DNA of 64,000 nt from Camarhynchus parvulus. Lineage: Eukaryota > Chordata > Aves > Passeriformes > Thraupidae. The stretch covers positions 20,608,501 through 20,672,500 of the forward strand of contig NC_044572.1 in NCBI RefSeq assembly GCF_901933205.1, written 5' to 3'. A program made the position numbers and the translations under genes. How positions within the stretch are numbered: position 1 is the first letter of the stretch; every line of letters starts with the position of its first letter. Under the pieces are notes generated by a model. That model was not told where the DNA came from. It saw nothing but the letters and a program-made list of their open reading frames with translations, and searched no databases. Positions 39,401-54,400 of this stretch are shown here, piece by piece.

Positions 39401-42400
39401 TATATTCAGACTATGAAATAGAGTTATTTTAAACAACCAAATATTTTATAGCAGAAAACTCTTTTAATAACAAGAGCTTCACAATAGAAGTCCATAAGGT
39501 TTCTTTAGTAATGTTTTCAGCTAAATCAACGGTTATTCATCTTATTGTCATAATAAAGTAAATGTGACAACATTGGTAGAGTATGTTCTCTTTTAAAGTT
39601 TATTGCTTTTTCTCCTCCTGCTCCCTTTTAACAGAACAACTCATAATAAAAATGGAATTTACCAGTTTGAACAGGCTTCAAAATGTAAGGCAATTCAGGA
39701 CAACATTTTGTCATCATCTATCAAGAAGAAAAGGTAGGTGTTTGCTGTCCTTTCTGCTTTGTTTGTTTTAAATAGAAGGGTAAAAGATTGTCCTTTTTTA
39801 CATAATTCTTGGTTTATTAAAGGGGAGCTATGCAACAGAAAACTGAATTTGTTCAACCAATGTTTGCTGCATTTTTTTTTCTTTTCCATGGATAAGATTT
39901 ATTTGAGGTGGGATTTTAACTTTTTTATTTTCACAGTACAAGATTTCTTCTTGGCAGTTAGCAACAAGTTATTCACGAAATATTTAGTAGAAGTGCGGGG
40001 TATATTTCATTTTTGAGCGTCTTTTCCCTGACTGGTGAGTGCTCCTCCTTTTATGAGCAACTTCAGTTAATGATTCTGTTCAGCATTGCTAACTAGAGGA
40101 AGTATGGAAATGTACTAGTATAAAGACCTGCTGGTTAGTTGCATGATTGCATTATGATTGCAAGTCCACAGGAAACTAACAGTCCCATTTTAGACACACT
40201 GGAGGAAAAAAAACCCCAAAATTAATTTTGGGTTTCAACTTGCTGTTCTGTATTTTTCTGGTATGGAGAAAAATCCAACTTTGATATCAGTCCTGCTCAA
40301 ATTCCTTGTCACTTTCCAAAGTGAAAAGCTGAGAAGCAGCCAGTGATTTTGACATGTAACATCTTTTCCTATATCAATGCACCAATAAACAAAAGGATGC
40401 ACCAATAAATAAAGTATTGAAGATAAGAAAGACTTCTATTAGGACTGAGTTGCAGCTTAAAATGGATGGTGCCATGCTGTCTTTAAAAGTGGGAGCTTCC
40501 CTCCCTGCTCCCCTCCATTTGGGAAAAGAAATGGAATGAGAAACAAAAGATGAACTAAAAGCAATTATATGCCTTTCCCTATTCAAAGTACTGGAGAATT
40601 CAAATTCTTGCTTAATCCCAAAACAACATTAAATGATAATTTGAAAACTTACTCTGTCTTTTCTGCCCCCTCCTCACTTTTTTATTGCATTTCAAGACCT
40701 TTCACATCTCTTTAAATCATCGTATTTCCAGCATTTTGTCTTTGCTCTTATTACTTCTTTATTTATTCTTTTTTCCTCTTCTTTACAACCTCTTCTCCCA
40801 TCAGTATTCCACTTCTTTTAGCAACACTATCATTGAAGTTTTTATACTTTTGAAAGGTGCTAGTCCACTGTGTTACTGATGCACTGATAGTGAGAGCACG
40901 GAACACAGACTAGCAGAGGGAAAATTATGCAATTGACTGAAAACTTGAGTGATTAGCACCAAGGGGAAGAAAAGCAGTCACTGTATTGCTTTCCAAATCC
41001 ATTTGCAGCAATATTAATGCTGTTGTTTATCCCACACATTGCAAAGTTTTACAGTCTTTGGAGATGAGCTCTTCACATAGAGAACATTTTGGAGCTGAGA
41101 TTATGGGAGAAACTTTACAAAGTACAAGACTTTTATTCCATGGTTAAAGAGAAGGGGGTTGTACCATTTAATGAGGCAGAAGATGAACTGGGAAAGTAGG
41201 AAGAGAAACAGATGCTTGGGAAAGAAAAGGAGCAAGGGATTGCCTTTTGCCATGAATATTGCAGCTATTGACCTTCACTGAGAGGGGCTGCAGGGATTTT
41301 GTTGCTTTTTCAAGGTGTGGTATATAAATGCTTTATATTACACTTCTATCCTTGGAGGGACATTCTGGACACTCCTGCCTCTTAAACTGGAAGAAAGAAA
41401 AAAAAAATTACTAATTTAAAGCTTGTCAAATGATTTGATAGTAAGAAATGCTATGTAAGTGGGAAGTTGTTATTATAGCAAGTATGTGCTGGTGGTGACA
41501 AAGAGCCTGAAGTGCTGAGTTTTGCTAGCAGTTTTCCATTTTTATTCTAGAGCAACCCCTGTGTAAAATTCCTGAGGGCTTATAAAACTGATATTTTTTT
41601 TGATAGTGTTAAAGCATCCGGAGGCAAAACAGAGCCTCCCCTTATTTTGCATTTCATGCCACGGTTTTTCTTTTTTATTTGTTTGTTTCTTGAACATAAA
41701 CTGCCAAGTAGAAATGTGTCCTTTTTTCACTCCTGCTGCTCAGTCTTCCTTCTAATTCAAATACCTTTTTTACGAGCTGGTATTTAGCTTTAGTAAATAA
41801 CCAATGAGACTGCCTCTGTCTGTTCTGAGATTTTACCTGTTGTCTCCATACTGTCTCTACACTTTTGTCCTTGCTGCCAAAATTTAGAAGATACTAATAC
41901 TTTGTTGGTGCTTTGAATGTGCATGGCAATTCCACCTTAGCCACCACAGTTAACATAGAAGGTCGCTTCTTACCTGACAAATACTCTGGGGAAAAAAAAA
42001 AGCCTTCCAGGTGTTATTTGTCAGTCAGGCTCATATAGTATGAGTGAGTTTCCTAGGACAGCAAATTATTATAATGGTTGTGGTGCAGGTGGCAGACAAA
42101 AACAGGACAAAAAGACCCCATGTTTCATTCATTCACTTTCTCAGCACTGTGATCATTGTGTTGTCCAAGTATCTTATAACTCAATTTATCTGAGCCTTTT
42201 TTATCTTAATAATAAAACCCTTTTAGCTTCAGTGAATATGTGCTGTAGGCTCCTAGGTGCCAGTGGAAATCTATGTAATGTGCCAGCTCTTTGAAATGGA
42301 GCAGTGGAGAGGATGACTGTCTGGGTTACAGCAGAGTCATGAAATTATTCCCTGATAGCCTGAACTGATTTGTTTGGAGAAGTGAGTCCCCAGGTCTCCT

Positions 42401-45400
42401 TTAAAGCAGGAAATGCTAAAATTAGCTTTCTGAGAAGAAAACAGTTTCCTGGGCTGTAAACCCAGCTGCAGCAAATCCCAGAGCTTCATGTTGAGTCTTT
42501 AAAAAATTATTTCTAGGAATGCTGTCTGTATTGGAGTTCATTTCATAGAAACCTTTCACTGGTGTGAGCAGATGCCTTGCAGAGCTGCCGCAGTTGGGAG
42601 CTCCTGTCCCCCAGGACAGCGTGCTGGGATGTCTTTGCTGCCTGTGGCACTGTGCCAGCTGGTAAAGACAACTTCTGACAGACCAGAGTGTCCTTGTAAG
42701 TCACAAGAGGAGCTAAACTGGATGCATAGGGCGAGCAGAGCTGGTGTTCTGACTTGTAAGGACCTGGAAATGGAGCTTTTGAGCTGGTGAGCTTGGATAT
42801 TTCTGGGCAAGAGCAATTCCATCCAGTAGAGACAGCTGTGGGAAGGCTACAGTGTTCTTGCTTTGTAATTGGTGTTTTTACCCTAAGTGCATTTTCTGTT
42901 ACAAGTATGAGAGGGCCCTTACAGTTCCTGACAGAGAGGGCCCATGTTTCCTATGAGGTCTTGGAACTGGCTTATTATGGATTATGCTTTCATTCTTCTC
43001 CCTACCAAATGTTTCCCTGTAACTTACTAAAAATTGTCAGTCAATGCAGTTTCTTTCTGAATAGGTGGTAATTTCTCATTTAATTTCTGACTCTTATCTT
43101 CATCTTATCAATGTCTTTAGGCTAGAATTTGCTTTTGCTGTATTTTTTTTTCTCCTGTATAACGATAGTGTAAGTAACTCTTTGTGGTCTGTTATCCGAT
43201 TAATTTCTGAATTTTTTTTATAAGTCCGAGCATCTGAGAGTGATTTCTTGTTTAGATTAAGGAATTAAACCAGATGAATTACTCAACATCAGAATTTGCT
43301 ATTTCAGTTTTGTGCTTTTATCTCACCTTCACCCCACAAACACTCCCTGCCCTGCACTCCTACTGACCCTTGTCTGACCACATAGTGACTCAATTTAGGG
43401 ATCAGCTTCAGCAGGAAGGTAGTTCCATTTTCTATGGCTGCAGTTCCAAGGCTGCTGCCAAAATAGGAGGGTCTTGATCCCTGTTTGTCCATTTCCATCA
43501 CTCTTTGCTTATACTGGCTGTGGTCTTAGATGGAATCTTTCTTGTCTGGTTTAACACAATCAGAAGAAAATTTATGAGCATATCCTTGTCCTTCTGGTTA
43601 TTTTTTTGCCCTGGTAGTAAAAGTGGCCTATGAAGGCATTTGACAAGTGCAAAACCTGGCAAAAGAAAAACAGGGGTGGAGTCAGGTAAGTACCCATAGT
43701 GACACAAGGCAGTTGGACTGGAAGGAGGAAGAATGTACTGCACCAGGTCAGATCAGCTACAGCTGCAAGGAAACTGGTTTTTTTCTTTTCCTCTGGTTGA
43801 ATTCCCTTTGAGTTGTGAAGGGCTCAGTAGAATCAGTTTAGTTATAATCTTCTAGTTCCATTAAGAGTTTGCTAAGTGTGGAGGATGAAATTTGTACATG
43901 TTGTCATAGGTGCCAACTTGAGCCAGAGACCAGTTTTAATGCAACATTCCTCTTAAAATGGTAATTTATTTTTCCATGTGGAAATTGGACATGGTTTTAC
44001 TTGGGGTAAGATAAATGAGTTGCCTTTAGCAATTGCAGTACTTTTATGAAGCAAAAAATCTGTTTATTTCAAATGTGGAACAGAGACAAGAAAGCTTTCA
44101 GATAATTGATCTCTGCTGCTGAAACCACCAGAGCTTTTTTTATATTGATTTTATCAATTCTCATGCTCCATTTAAAAACAAGTGAAGTTTCTTGCCATCC
44201 CAACTCTTGTAAAACTGTTCAAAATATATACCTCTAAGTGTGTCTAAACAACGGCTTGAATAAACTCATGATCATTTGGATCAACACTAAGCTATTTTTC
44301 TTAAAATAATACAAGATAGATCTTGTATGGAGATTTGAGTCCCATAGAATTTTAGTCATGACATCCATACAATCTTTTCTTCCTATTCCCCCAGTTATCT
44401 TAAGTCAGTTATTGTTTTTAAAACCCTGTATTATAATCCAGGCACAAATGGGAGAAGTAGTAACATTGAACATGAAAACAAAAAATGTCTTGATTCTTTT
44501 GACTTGCATGTTACAAACTATTTCACTTATGAACAAATTTAAATATCTTGAATGGATTTTTAAGAGCAGAGAGCTTTTTGGTTATATGCAGCAATGTAAC
44601 CAAAGTTCTGGATCATGTAAAATAGCAGATTGTTTTATTTTACAGACAGTTCAAAGGAAAAATTACATCTGTAAATATTGGTCTGTTGTCTTTAGATGAT
44701 TGAGCTTTAGAGATTCTATTAAGTAGATGAAAGAAAAGGCATAAGAAATGTTGTGTTTTATCTTGGCCAGCAAGAGCCACTTTTCAAAACACTTTAAGGT
44801 TTAAACCAATAAGTACGAGAGAATTATTTATATTATTTTGGAATTTTGCACTTGAGATGATTTCTAATAACTTCAAAATATTTATGGTTAGTTATGTAAG
44901 TTTGAAACAAATGTACTGTTGAAACTTTCTGAAGTTCATTAGGACACAGTACTAAGAAGAGATGTTTAATAGGTCATGCTAGTTAAATGAGGATAGTGCT
45001 GTTACTAATTACAAAAATAAAATAGGTCATGGAGTTCTAAAAGCAATCTATTATATATGCACCATGCACATTATTATTAATAAATGCATCATTTGAATGT
45101 TTTTAGAGACTGTTTCTAAATATATATACATATGTATTCTAGTGTTTGGTGTTGTTTCCTTTTTTAGATACTCAGAAGATTATTATCTTCACATAGTCAC
45201 AAAACTGCAGAACTGCTCCTGGGTAAGGAAACCAGAAGAATCTACAAAATTCAGGTAATTTTCATTGTCTCATTAAGAAAAACTGTTTACCCTAGATTTT
45301 TCTAACAGGCCATAAATTTAAATATTCCCTTTTAAACAGATAACTTTGTATTGCTTGTAGGAATTTCTATCAACTTTTTAACGCTGGGGCTCTTCTTGTT

Positions 45401-48400
45401 TGTTGGAATTTAACTATGCAAGTAGAATAAAAGACCTACATAAGTAATTTCATCTATCTTCACATTAAAGAGCAGTAAACTAACTTATGTAGAATGAATT
45501 AAAATATTCCTGACATACAGCCTGCAGTGTTAAACAAGTACTGATAATGTTATTTTGTCCATTTGAACTGGCACTCTGATAAAAGGCTATAATGAAGCAG
45601 TGTGTTCCTTACCCCCAGACTATTGCCTCTATTGCAGAAGTGCCCAAGGCACTCATTAGACTTGTCACTGCATGTCATGGCCCCTGAGCATGACACAGAA
45701 GGACATGCTCAGTAGGGATGGTGAGCTCTGAAAAGACTAAACTCTCATTTGGAAATCATGCTGGTTTTAAAGAACAGCTTCACTGTGCCATCCCTGTTTT
45801 CTCCAGGGAAAAAAGCTCCTTTGATTTACATTTTTACATAGATCATAATTAAAGATTCTGTCATGATTGTTAAAAATAAATAAACTGACTTATCTTCCAA
45901 CTCTTTGGAGTTGACTAGCATTGAGAGCTTAATATCCACATGCTCAGCATGTTCCCTTTGGAAGAAGTAGTTTTGGGGTGGGGGGGACAGGGTAAAGGGT
46001 TTTGTGCACCATAAATTGCTGTGTTTGCTGTGTATCACAGCTGACTAATGGTGTTTCCAGAAGCTGAGGTAGGAGTATAGACAGAGTTAAAGAAACTTTC
46101 TGTTGACTCAGGCAGGCCTCAGCTGTGCACAGAGCTATCAGCATGACAAGGAGCTGCCCATTCCATCTCAGAACAGGCAACTGTCTTGTACAGAGTTGAC
46201 AGGAGATGAAGCTGCTCTCACCTGCTCTTCACCCTGCTACATTTGAGCTTTTTGTTTTCCAATCTATTTTTTTTTAACTTCTCTTCAAATAGCAGTAGCT
46301 ATTTGCTACTGCTTCTGCTGTACTGGGTGTTTGTATAAGCAATAAATAAGCCAGGCTGGACAAATGAGTGGCTACAGTGCCACTGATTCAATCTCCCCTC
46401 CACCAGGCCACCTTCTACATCTTCTAGGTCTATGGGAATCAAGCATCCAAAACATCATATAAGACTGGAGTTTAAATACAGGATGCTTGCTGTTCCTCAT
46501 GTTGTCTTTGGTTTCCAGCAAGGAGTGTGGGTCATAAGTAGTCAAGGTAGGTTATGCAACCAATGATCAAACTGGAAAAATTCAAAAGACAAAACTTTTG
46601 GGTGCACTCAGCTATCAAAAAGTGTGGAGTCTATGATCCCATTGAGGTGATCTTAGTAACTTTAATTTAGTTCATACACCAAGCAGAAAACCATCTTTTA
46701 AAATCCATGGTTCAGCACAGGCTGGACAAACTTGTTACTGAATCAACATTCAAGGGCTGTGCTGTTATGGTTTCCTTGGTTTTTAACATCCAGCTAGCTG
46801 CAATATTAGCTAGTTCATATGTACATAACCCATGCTGCAATTCTGATGACAGTACTATGTATTCTGTTCCTGAAATTTGATTTGATTTGATGTCATCAAA
46901 GATTTCCATTGACATGACTACGGACGGGTGCTTTAGTGTAGGGCGTTGTGAATGATTAAAGACTTATGCAAAAGCACCCATCTTTTGTAAAATATTTTTT
47001 CATTCTCAGTCTTCTCTATTGTTTTTTGGAAATAGTATATTAAAATTTTACAGTTGTCCTTAATCCATGACCATACTGAAGATTTTCAAGGCTCTTAGCA
47101 GTTGGTCAATGGAGTCTTTAAAATAAGAAGATTTTAAAAAGAAAACCAAATTTTATTTAAAATTTGCTGGCTAAATCTCCATGGTTACAGAACTTCCAGA
47201 CTTATTTATCAGACTTAAGCCTCCAACTAGCTTTGGAAGGGCACTTCAGCTGAAAAATGATGCATTAACGGAGCTATGGGGGTGAAAAAGTTCTAGAGTT
47301 GTAGTGAAATAAATGAATTAATAATCATTGGGCAGTAGATCTCTTCCTTTTTTTTTTGATTTAGCCTAGTGTCAGTAATAGCTGTGTAATACAAATATTT
47401 TACAGTCTGAAAAATCTCATTAAGTAGGTAGATAAACACACCCATTTGCAGAAGAGGAAATTAATCTCTGAGGGGCTGTGCAGCAGAAATTGGGTACTAC
47501 AGCCAGCCACCTTCAGCAGGAGAAACTTGAAGCTGTGTCACATTATTTACCTGCCATTGCCACCAGAAGTCTGCCTGCTCACAAGACTGCAGAGAAGCTG
47601 CCTGACTTCTTTTCCTGTTTGTCCATCTGTTAAATGCAGTGAACGCTTAGATGCTTCTCAGGCACGGTGTCAATTTTATGACTTCTCTCTATTTTCCTGA
47701 AGTTCTGAAGAGCAGGCATGCATATTTATAAGGGATTTAATGTCTTATGCTTCAGGGCATACACTAACCTCTAATTAATAAGGTTCAAGAGCAGCTTCTC
47801 CTGGGTAGTTAATTTTTCAGAGAAGCTTTTCTGTGTTTTCCTTTGCAGCTTTTGCTGATGGCTTCCATCGTGCTGCTAGTGGAGTGAAGGAATATGTGAT
47901 CTAAGCCAGTAACTCCTGTGTTCCTAGAAGACAGCACTGTGTGCCAAGGAGTACACATCCATTCTCATTTTAAGCTGCTCTCCCAGCAGATCCAGGCCAA
48001 ATAAAAGAATATAAATTAGAAGTGCAGTTGAGGAAAGAAATACTTGTCTTTTTATTTGGCAAAAGGGTTACAGCTGACAGCCATGTCTAGCACAAACTAC
48101 AGTGTTTTTGCCAACTCACTGTTGGAGAGCAGAGTCCAGGCTGACCCTCTACTACCTGGCTCAGCTTTGTCATGCAGCTGTGCAGAATGTGTCCATTTGT
48201 TGTCAGAGGGCTGCCCTTTCCCAAATGGCTCCCTCTAAAGCTGCTCTGCTGTGCTGGCTCAGGTTGCTCTCTGGCAGCACTCACTGGTTCTTGATGGCTA
48301 CGTGATGTTTACACATGCATTTCTCAAAATCAAGAAGAATAAGGAAGCAAGTACAAGCCATGATGTTCTCTTTAATACCTCCCAAATCCACAGTCACTCT

Positions 48401-51400
48401 TTTGTGGTTGAATTTTGTCTGGACTGTCAGGGAATCAATCTTCTGGCATTTCGCTTATTTTAGTGTCTGTAGTGGTGACATCAGCATTGTCAGATGTAGG
48501 CTGCCCTCAGAGGAGCAAGTGCAAGTACTTGGTTCATTGCTCTTGAAATCTAGTTAAGATTTATTGTGCCCCACAGTAGTATTTGTCAGTCATTGTTAAA
48601 AGAGTGGTGCAAGTAGCCTCCTACTAACAGTGATTTTTGGAGTCTTCTCCAACATTTACTTCTAGGGACATATAGAAAGCTATTTTTTTATTCTGACTTT
48701 TCCTTTATAAAATTAATCTTCTCTTGACCTTTTAAAAATTTATTACATTCTTTATGGCTCTTCAGTCATCTAGCATCTCCTTATTATGCCTTCATTTACA
48801 AGCCCACCTGAATTCTTCCTCCCTTTTCAGATTTAAATCAGCTCTAACTTGTTTTAGACAGAACAAGTCCTTGGATTTCTTGTCTGTAAGGGAGAAACTT
48901 GGTAGAAACTTGGAAAAGTGGAGGAAATAATCTCACAGCTGACTGGAAGGGTTATCCTTAAAGGTCTAGGGGAAAAAAACCTGTGCTGGGTAGCTTCCTC
49001 TGCAAAGGATCTTCTAGCTACAGTCAGTAGAGTCTCAAGTTCCCTAGGTAACCTGAATATTAATTATTATATCAGTATTCTTCAAAGGTTTTCTGCTTTA
49101 AAGAAATACTTCATTACTGCAACACATTACAGAGCCCAGCTAAGTGCAAGCTGTAATTGTTTTTTACACCTCCACATCTGTCTGCTTTACAGACTTTTAA
49201 GCCTAATTTACTCTCATTTGGGGTATACACCAATGGTATCAAATAATCTGCAGGTTTTCAGAATAGTTGTGACTCCAGCTTTTGCAGAAAGCCACAAAAT
49301 ATTTAAAACAGGCTTCAAAATGAGGGGAGAAAGGCTGAGCAGATGCTGTGTTTCAGAGAAGCCTCTGAGCATTGTATTTCTGGGCTGTCTGAGCTTGGGA
49401 GAGCAAGGCAGTGCAATAGCACTTCAGGAGTGGCATCACACTGAAATAGTGAGCTGTGGGTACTGAGCCCTCTCCCCATGGAAAGACCATTCCAGACAAA
49501 TCTTATTTGCATCTCATAATGAGGGGAGAAGGATATTCCTAGGTGTAAAACACAGTTTTAAAATTCCTGATGTTGCACTGCAGTCTAGCTGGCAGAATAC
49601 TGCCCTCAAGCAAAATATTTTTCCTTTTTTAAAGGAACATTACTACTTTAAAAAAAGAACATGTCTTCTTGAAAAGATCCACCATTTTCAATGTCCTGTT
49701 ATTTTCCCTCTTCCTTTTTTTCCACTTGACTTCTATTACCCTTTTCCCACTTTAATATCTCTTCTCAAAAGTGTGTGTTAAACATTCCTGCAGATTGTAG
49801 AATACCACTTCTTGAAGAGATTAGTTTTGTGCAAACTACACTGTAACCCATATAACAGTATTGCTTATCACATCTGTGTACTGCAATGAACCCCAGCTGA
49901 AACACAAATAAAACACACTGCAAAGTCAATTTATGCTTATATAAGCTCACACTACCACATAATCAATAGCTTTTCTAACACTAAACAGATCAATATTTCT
50001 GGTGTAATCTCTGAAATCTTCCAGTGTACAAGAAAGCTCACAGAACTCAGACTGCAGAGAGATTAAGAGTACGTTTGCTGCACAGATTTAGTAGATGATA
50101 TGTGAAATAATGAGTATATACTCAAAGACATTTTGAATGTCTCCTATTTCAGGAGGGAAAAAGATGGGTGGAGAGATAGTAATTAGTGACAGTTTGAAAC
50201 AAGGCTTGAATCTTTTAATTGGTCTACAGACTATTATATACTTTTCTAAAGGATGGAGGATTCCTATAAGTAGAATCTAATTTTGGATTAGTCTGAGCTA
50301 ATTATGTCTTCATGGCAGACTCTTTAAATAGTCGTCGGTTTGAAAATTTTATTACGCTTTTTACATATTCAGCCTTGATTTCAGATTCAACCCTTTTGGT
50401 TTTGTCTTCAGCATTTATGATGTTACTTCATTTGTAGGCAATTCAAGAGCTGTCAGTGTAGCATTCCCCTTCAAAAATGTTCTGCTTCAGATTTCAGATT
50501 TAATCACTTTTTTCTTAATTTTGGAATATGTCATAATATGCCTCATTGCACTTTGGTTGACACATTGGCATGGATTGATAAGAGCCTGGAGAAACCTCTG
50601 TCATTGTCTACAGCCCCCAGTGCAGTACAATAAGATAATTGCTACCTCATTATAAAATATTACAGCAATGGAAATAGATAAAAAGTAGTCTTCCTGTTTG
50701 TAGTTGTGCCCTTGAAATTTTGCTGTTACATAGTGGAATTTTTTGTGGGTTCTTCTACTGTCACAACAGTCTCTGCAGTATGAAACATTAAAGTCTTTGA
50801 TGCCTTGACATGTACAGCATAATAACTCACATGAACTAATGATTACAAAGATCTAAGCTGGGTAAACTATTAAAACAAACTTAACAAAACTTTTTCTGGT
50901 TTTTAGTAATCCATGGGCTTTTGTTGCTTGAATGCTTTGCTCTTTGTTCAAATGACCTTATGAGCTGTGTTGTGATGTCCACTTAGCTCACAGGAGTTAC
51001 TGCTTTAAATATTTGCTAGTTTTAATTTGTGTTTGGTTCTCTTTTATGTGATTTTTATTTTTTGTGTCTAGGGTAACTGAAAATCCACAAGGAGATGTAT
51101 CTATGTAAGCATTACTGGTGTCAGTAATGTGCAGGTGCTTCATAACGGGGCCAATATGATACTGTTTTTGCAAACAAATATTCACTTTATAGATGTTTGT
51201 AAATGGTGACTTAAAATCAAATAGATTTACATCATTACTGGAAAAAGTTTGTCCTCATCACTATTAAAATATTCCAGTTGTTGAAATTTTGCACCTTGCC
51301 TAGGCAAATTCTTTTAGTGTGTTTCCTAATACTGAACTTAAGCTTTATTTAGAGCAAATTAAAATTGTTTTCCTCCCCTTTCTCACCAGAACCTTAAAGG

Positions 51401-54400
51401 ACAGTTGAGCATCTTTTATTTTAAAAATGTTTTGAATATTTTGATACTTTGGCAGCATCTATCTCCATCCATTTTTCTCCTCCTCCCACCCCAGTTTAGT
51501 CCAATGCATAACAACAGTGGAATATTTCACACAGTTCTCAGCAATGACCAGTGCCCTCAGGGCACAGATCCATAGGCATTGGTGTCATACTGAAGCATTT
51601 TCAATGGGAAAAGTTCGGTGGAATGGAAATTTTTAAGCTCTGCAGAAGCTTTTTACATGAAGACAGATTTCACACTCATTATAGATTCTTCCAACATCAC
51701 TCAGAGTAAGGGAAGTGCTGGCTTTTGAACCAGCTGAGAGAGTCTGCAAAGCCTTGACTAACCATTGATTGCTTTAGCCCTTGTGATTGGTCCACCCTGA
51801 GTTGTTGAAGATGTTGAGATGTTTGCATTATCTTCAGGATGTGTGCACACTGTGACTTGTCAGCAGGCATGTGCAGCCTGTACAGAAGGCCTGAATCAGC
51901 TAAAATGCATATACTCATCCTAGCACAGAAACAAGATAGCTCATTTTGCTGCTATCTTGGCTCCAGAGCAACTGCAGGAGCTGCAAAGAAACTCTATCAG
52001 CGTATTCAGAGCATGTGTATTCCAATAAATACAGTGGACTATCCATATGAAGTGTGTGTTATGCAGAAAAGTTTGGAAATGTGTAATCAAGGCAACAGCC
52101 TTCTGTTACTGCCAACAGTTGAGCATGGAAAAATTGCATAGCAGCTGGAAAATAACATAATTTGGCTCATCTCATAAGCCATACAATTTTGGTAACTTTC
52201 TTCAAGAAACCAGGATTTTTGTAAGGTCTCAGTGGCCATGAACCTGAAGAAATTATTTGGATGCCACGGGCTCAAAACTGTAGCAGCTGAAAAACAATAC
52301 AAACTAGGGTCCTGCATCCTTCAGCCACAAAGGAAAAAAATTCAGTGAAAGTGTATGCTGAGCAACAAAAAACATTCTCCAGTGCAATATTCTTCATTTG
52401 ACTCTATGTTGTCTAATGTGATCAAAACTTCCCAGACAAATGCAGCACACTCCTCCACTTAGGTTATTGACTAAGGTTATGACTGTACTTACTGGGTCCT
52501 ATGAGATATGTATTACCAGTCAAAATGGTGTAGTCTTTTATCAGGTTCTGATTTTGTTCCTCACTTACTGCAAGTGACTGTTCTAGATAATGCAATCAAA
52601 TCCCTTTCTGCTTATCTTGGCATAAGAAATATCTGTGTTTGGAGTTATGCTTCAGGATTTAAAAATAACTCTTAGATATCACTCAGCTTCCAAATCCTTG
52701 CAGGAGAAATGTTGGAGGAAAAGGCTTCTCCAGATAAACTGTCAGTAATAACCTCTTCTACAGAGATATTTTCCAAAACTAGTGCCCTACAAAACTTGGG
52801 TACTTTGACTCAAGAATCACCTTCAGTCTGCACTTGTCATGCATGACTGGATCATAAGCACCCTTTGTTCTAGGGCAAGCCCACAGTCTCTGATAAAAGC
52901 TGAACTTAAACCTTCTTACTGTAAGCTACATTCATGTTCTGAAAGCTCTGAGATGGATGCTCAGCCTGTATAGCAGCATCCTATCTTCCAAGAGCTGCTT
53001 CCATATCTCAGGGTTTTCTCCCAGTCAGAACAGACAATGTGTATCACTTTCTAGTAAAAAAAACCCAAAAAACTTCTGTTTGGTGCTGTTATGATTTGAC
53101 TCTTGTTTCTTATCTCCCACTGTCTTAAGTTTCCCTCTCCCCAGGTGGCATGATACATGAGTTAAAATGTTGTCTTGGCTTTGCAACCCCTCACACAGAG
53201 CCCTTGTAGGATACATGCGTTAATCTTATGAAGCTGATGCTCTTCAGTGAGTCCTTAGCTCCTGACAGACCACATATGAATGACATTAATACTCTGATGA
53301 AATTACAGTAAGAGGTTGCTTGAACTGCCCAGTCTCTACCCCTTCCTCACCATTTGCTGTCAGTTGTAGATTACCACGTGTCAGAGCTTGTATGAAGTCC
53401 TGTGTGAGCAGATTGCTGAATTCACTGCCATGGGTATTGCTGTCTGCAGTTACATGAATTCCCACTGGAGTCCCATCCTCTGTACAGGGATGCTTGAGCA
53501 CAGTGGGATTCTGTGTCATGATTTGATCTAAGTAAAATGTTTCTATTGTTACCACCAAATTTTTAGCATGGATGCTCTAAGAATGTTTGTCATTATTCAG
53601 TATGTATTCTCTTGTTCTTACTGTGTTTCCGGACTAGCTTGGCTCTGTTTTGTTTTCTCAGTGAATCCATAATATTAATTTAAACTATTACTTTCTTATT
53701 AATTCTGATATTTGTTTTTCTTTTGCACTGTTTCTGCTTTTATTGAGCACTTGTTCTTGTGGAATGAGTAATAAAAAGCAAAAACATCATCTCTATTAAT
53801 GAATGGGATCTGTTATCAGTTTGCTTTTCAGGGTCTGGTAGCCATCACACACACAAAAGAGCTGTTTTACTAAATTTTGCAGGAATATTCTGGCATTATT
53901 CCTTCTCCTCTAAAAATGTCTAGTGGTTGACACAGATAATGTTTAGGCCTGCTTCGTTTAGCTTCAGGAAAATAAACAAGGAAATCAGCATTAAGGGTTA
54001 TGTGATTCCTCATTTCCATGTGAGTGCCAGGGAGCAGTGAAGGACAGCTTCTTCCTGAGGCACAGGGTGTGGGATCCCAGCACAGTAACCTGGCCAGCAG
54101 AGCAGAAACTGGTACCTGGGCTCATCCCACCCCTAGCCAGGAACAGGGCAGCCCTAGCCCAGGCATCCTGGGAACAGGGTGGACACAACTGGAGACTGGC
54201 CCTGCTGTGGTGTTGCTGGGGCAGTGACTGATGGCTCTGGAAGACTGAAATAGGGTCTTGGACCCTAGGCAGGATAGGGGCAGCTCCAGGATGCTGGGCA
54301 GTAGCGAGGCTGGGTAGTGCCCTCAGGACCCAACAGTGAGATCTGAATCCTCTCACTGCTACAGTATTTATTAAGGATAGAATGAGCTGGTTATAGCAAA

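Larger units (their letters stand above)
30717..39634 (+). other. ST8SIA6: ST8SIA6 intron 2 (8.9 kb)
   Basis: No coding exon is recognised. It contains a degenerate minisatellite (about 32,605-32,790), a 29-bp tandem duplication (34,906-34,963) and an old CR1 fragment (about 38,125-38,505). The rest is ordinary AT-rich sequence. Confidence 0.8.

Noticed and set aside
48918..49466. 182-codon open frame on the + strand within intron 4
   Set aside because: No recognised domain, no splice or promoter context, ordinary base composition. A search against bird transcripts would settle it.
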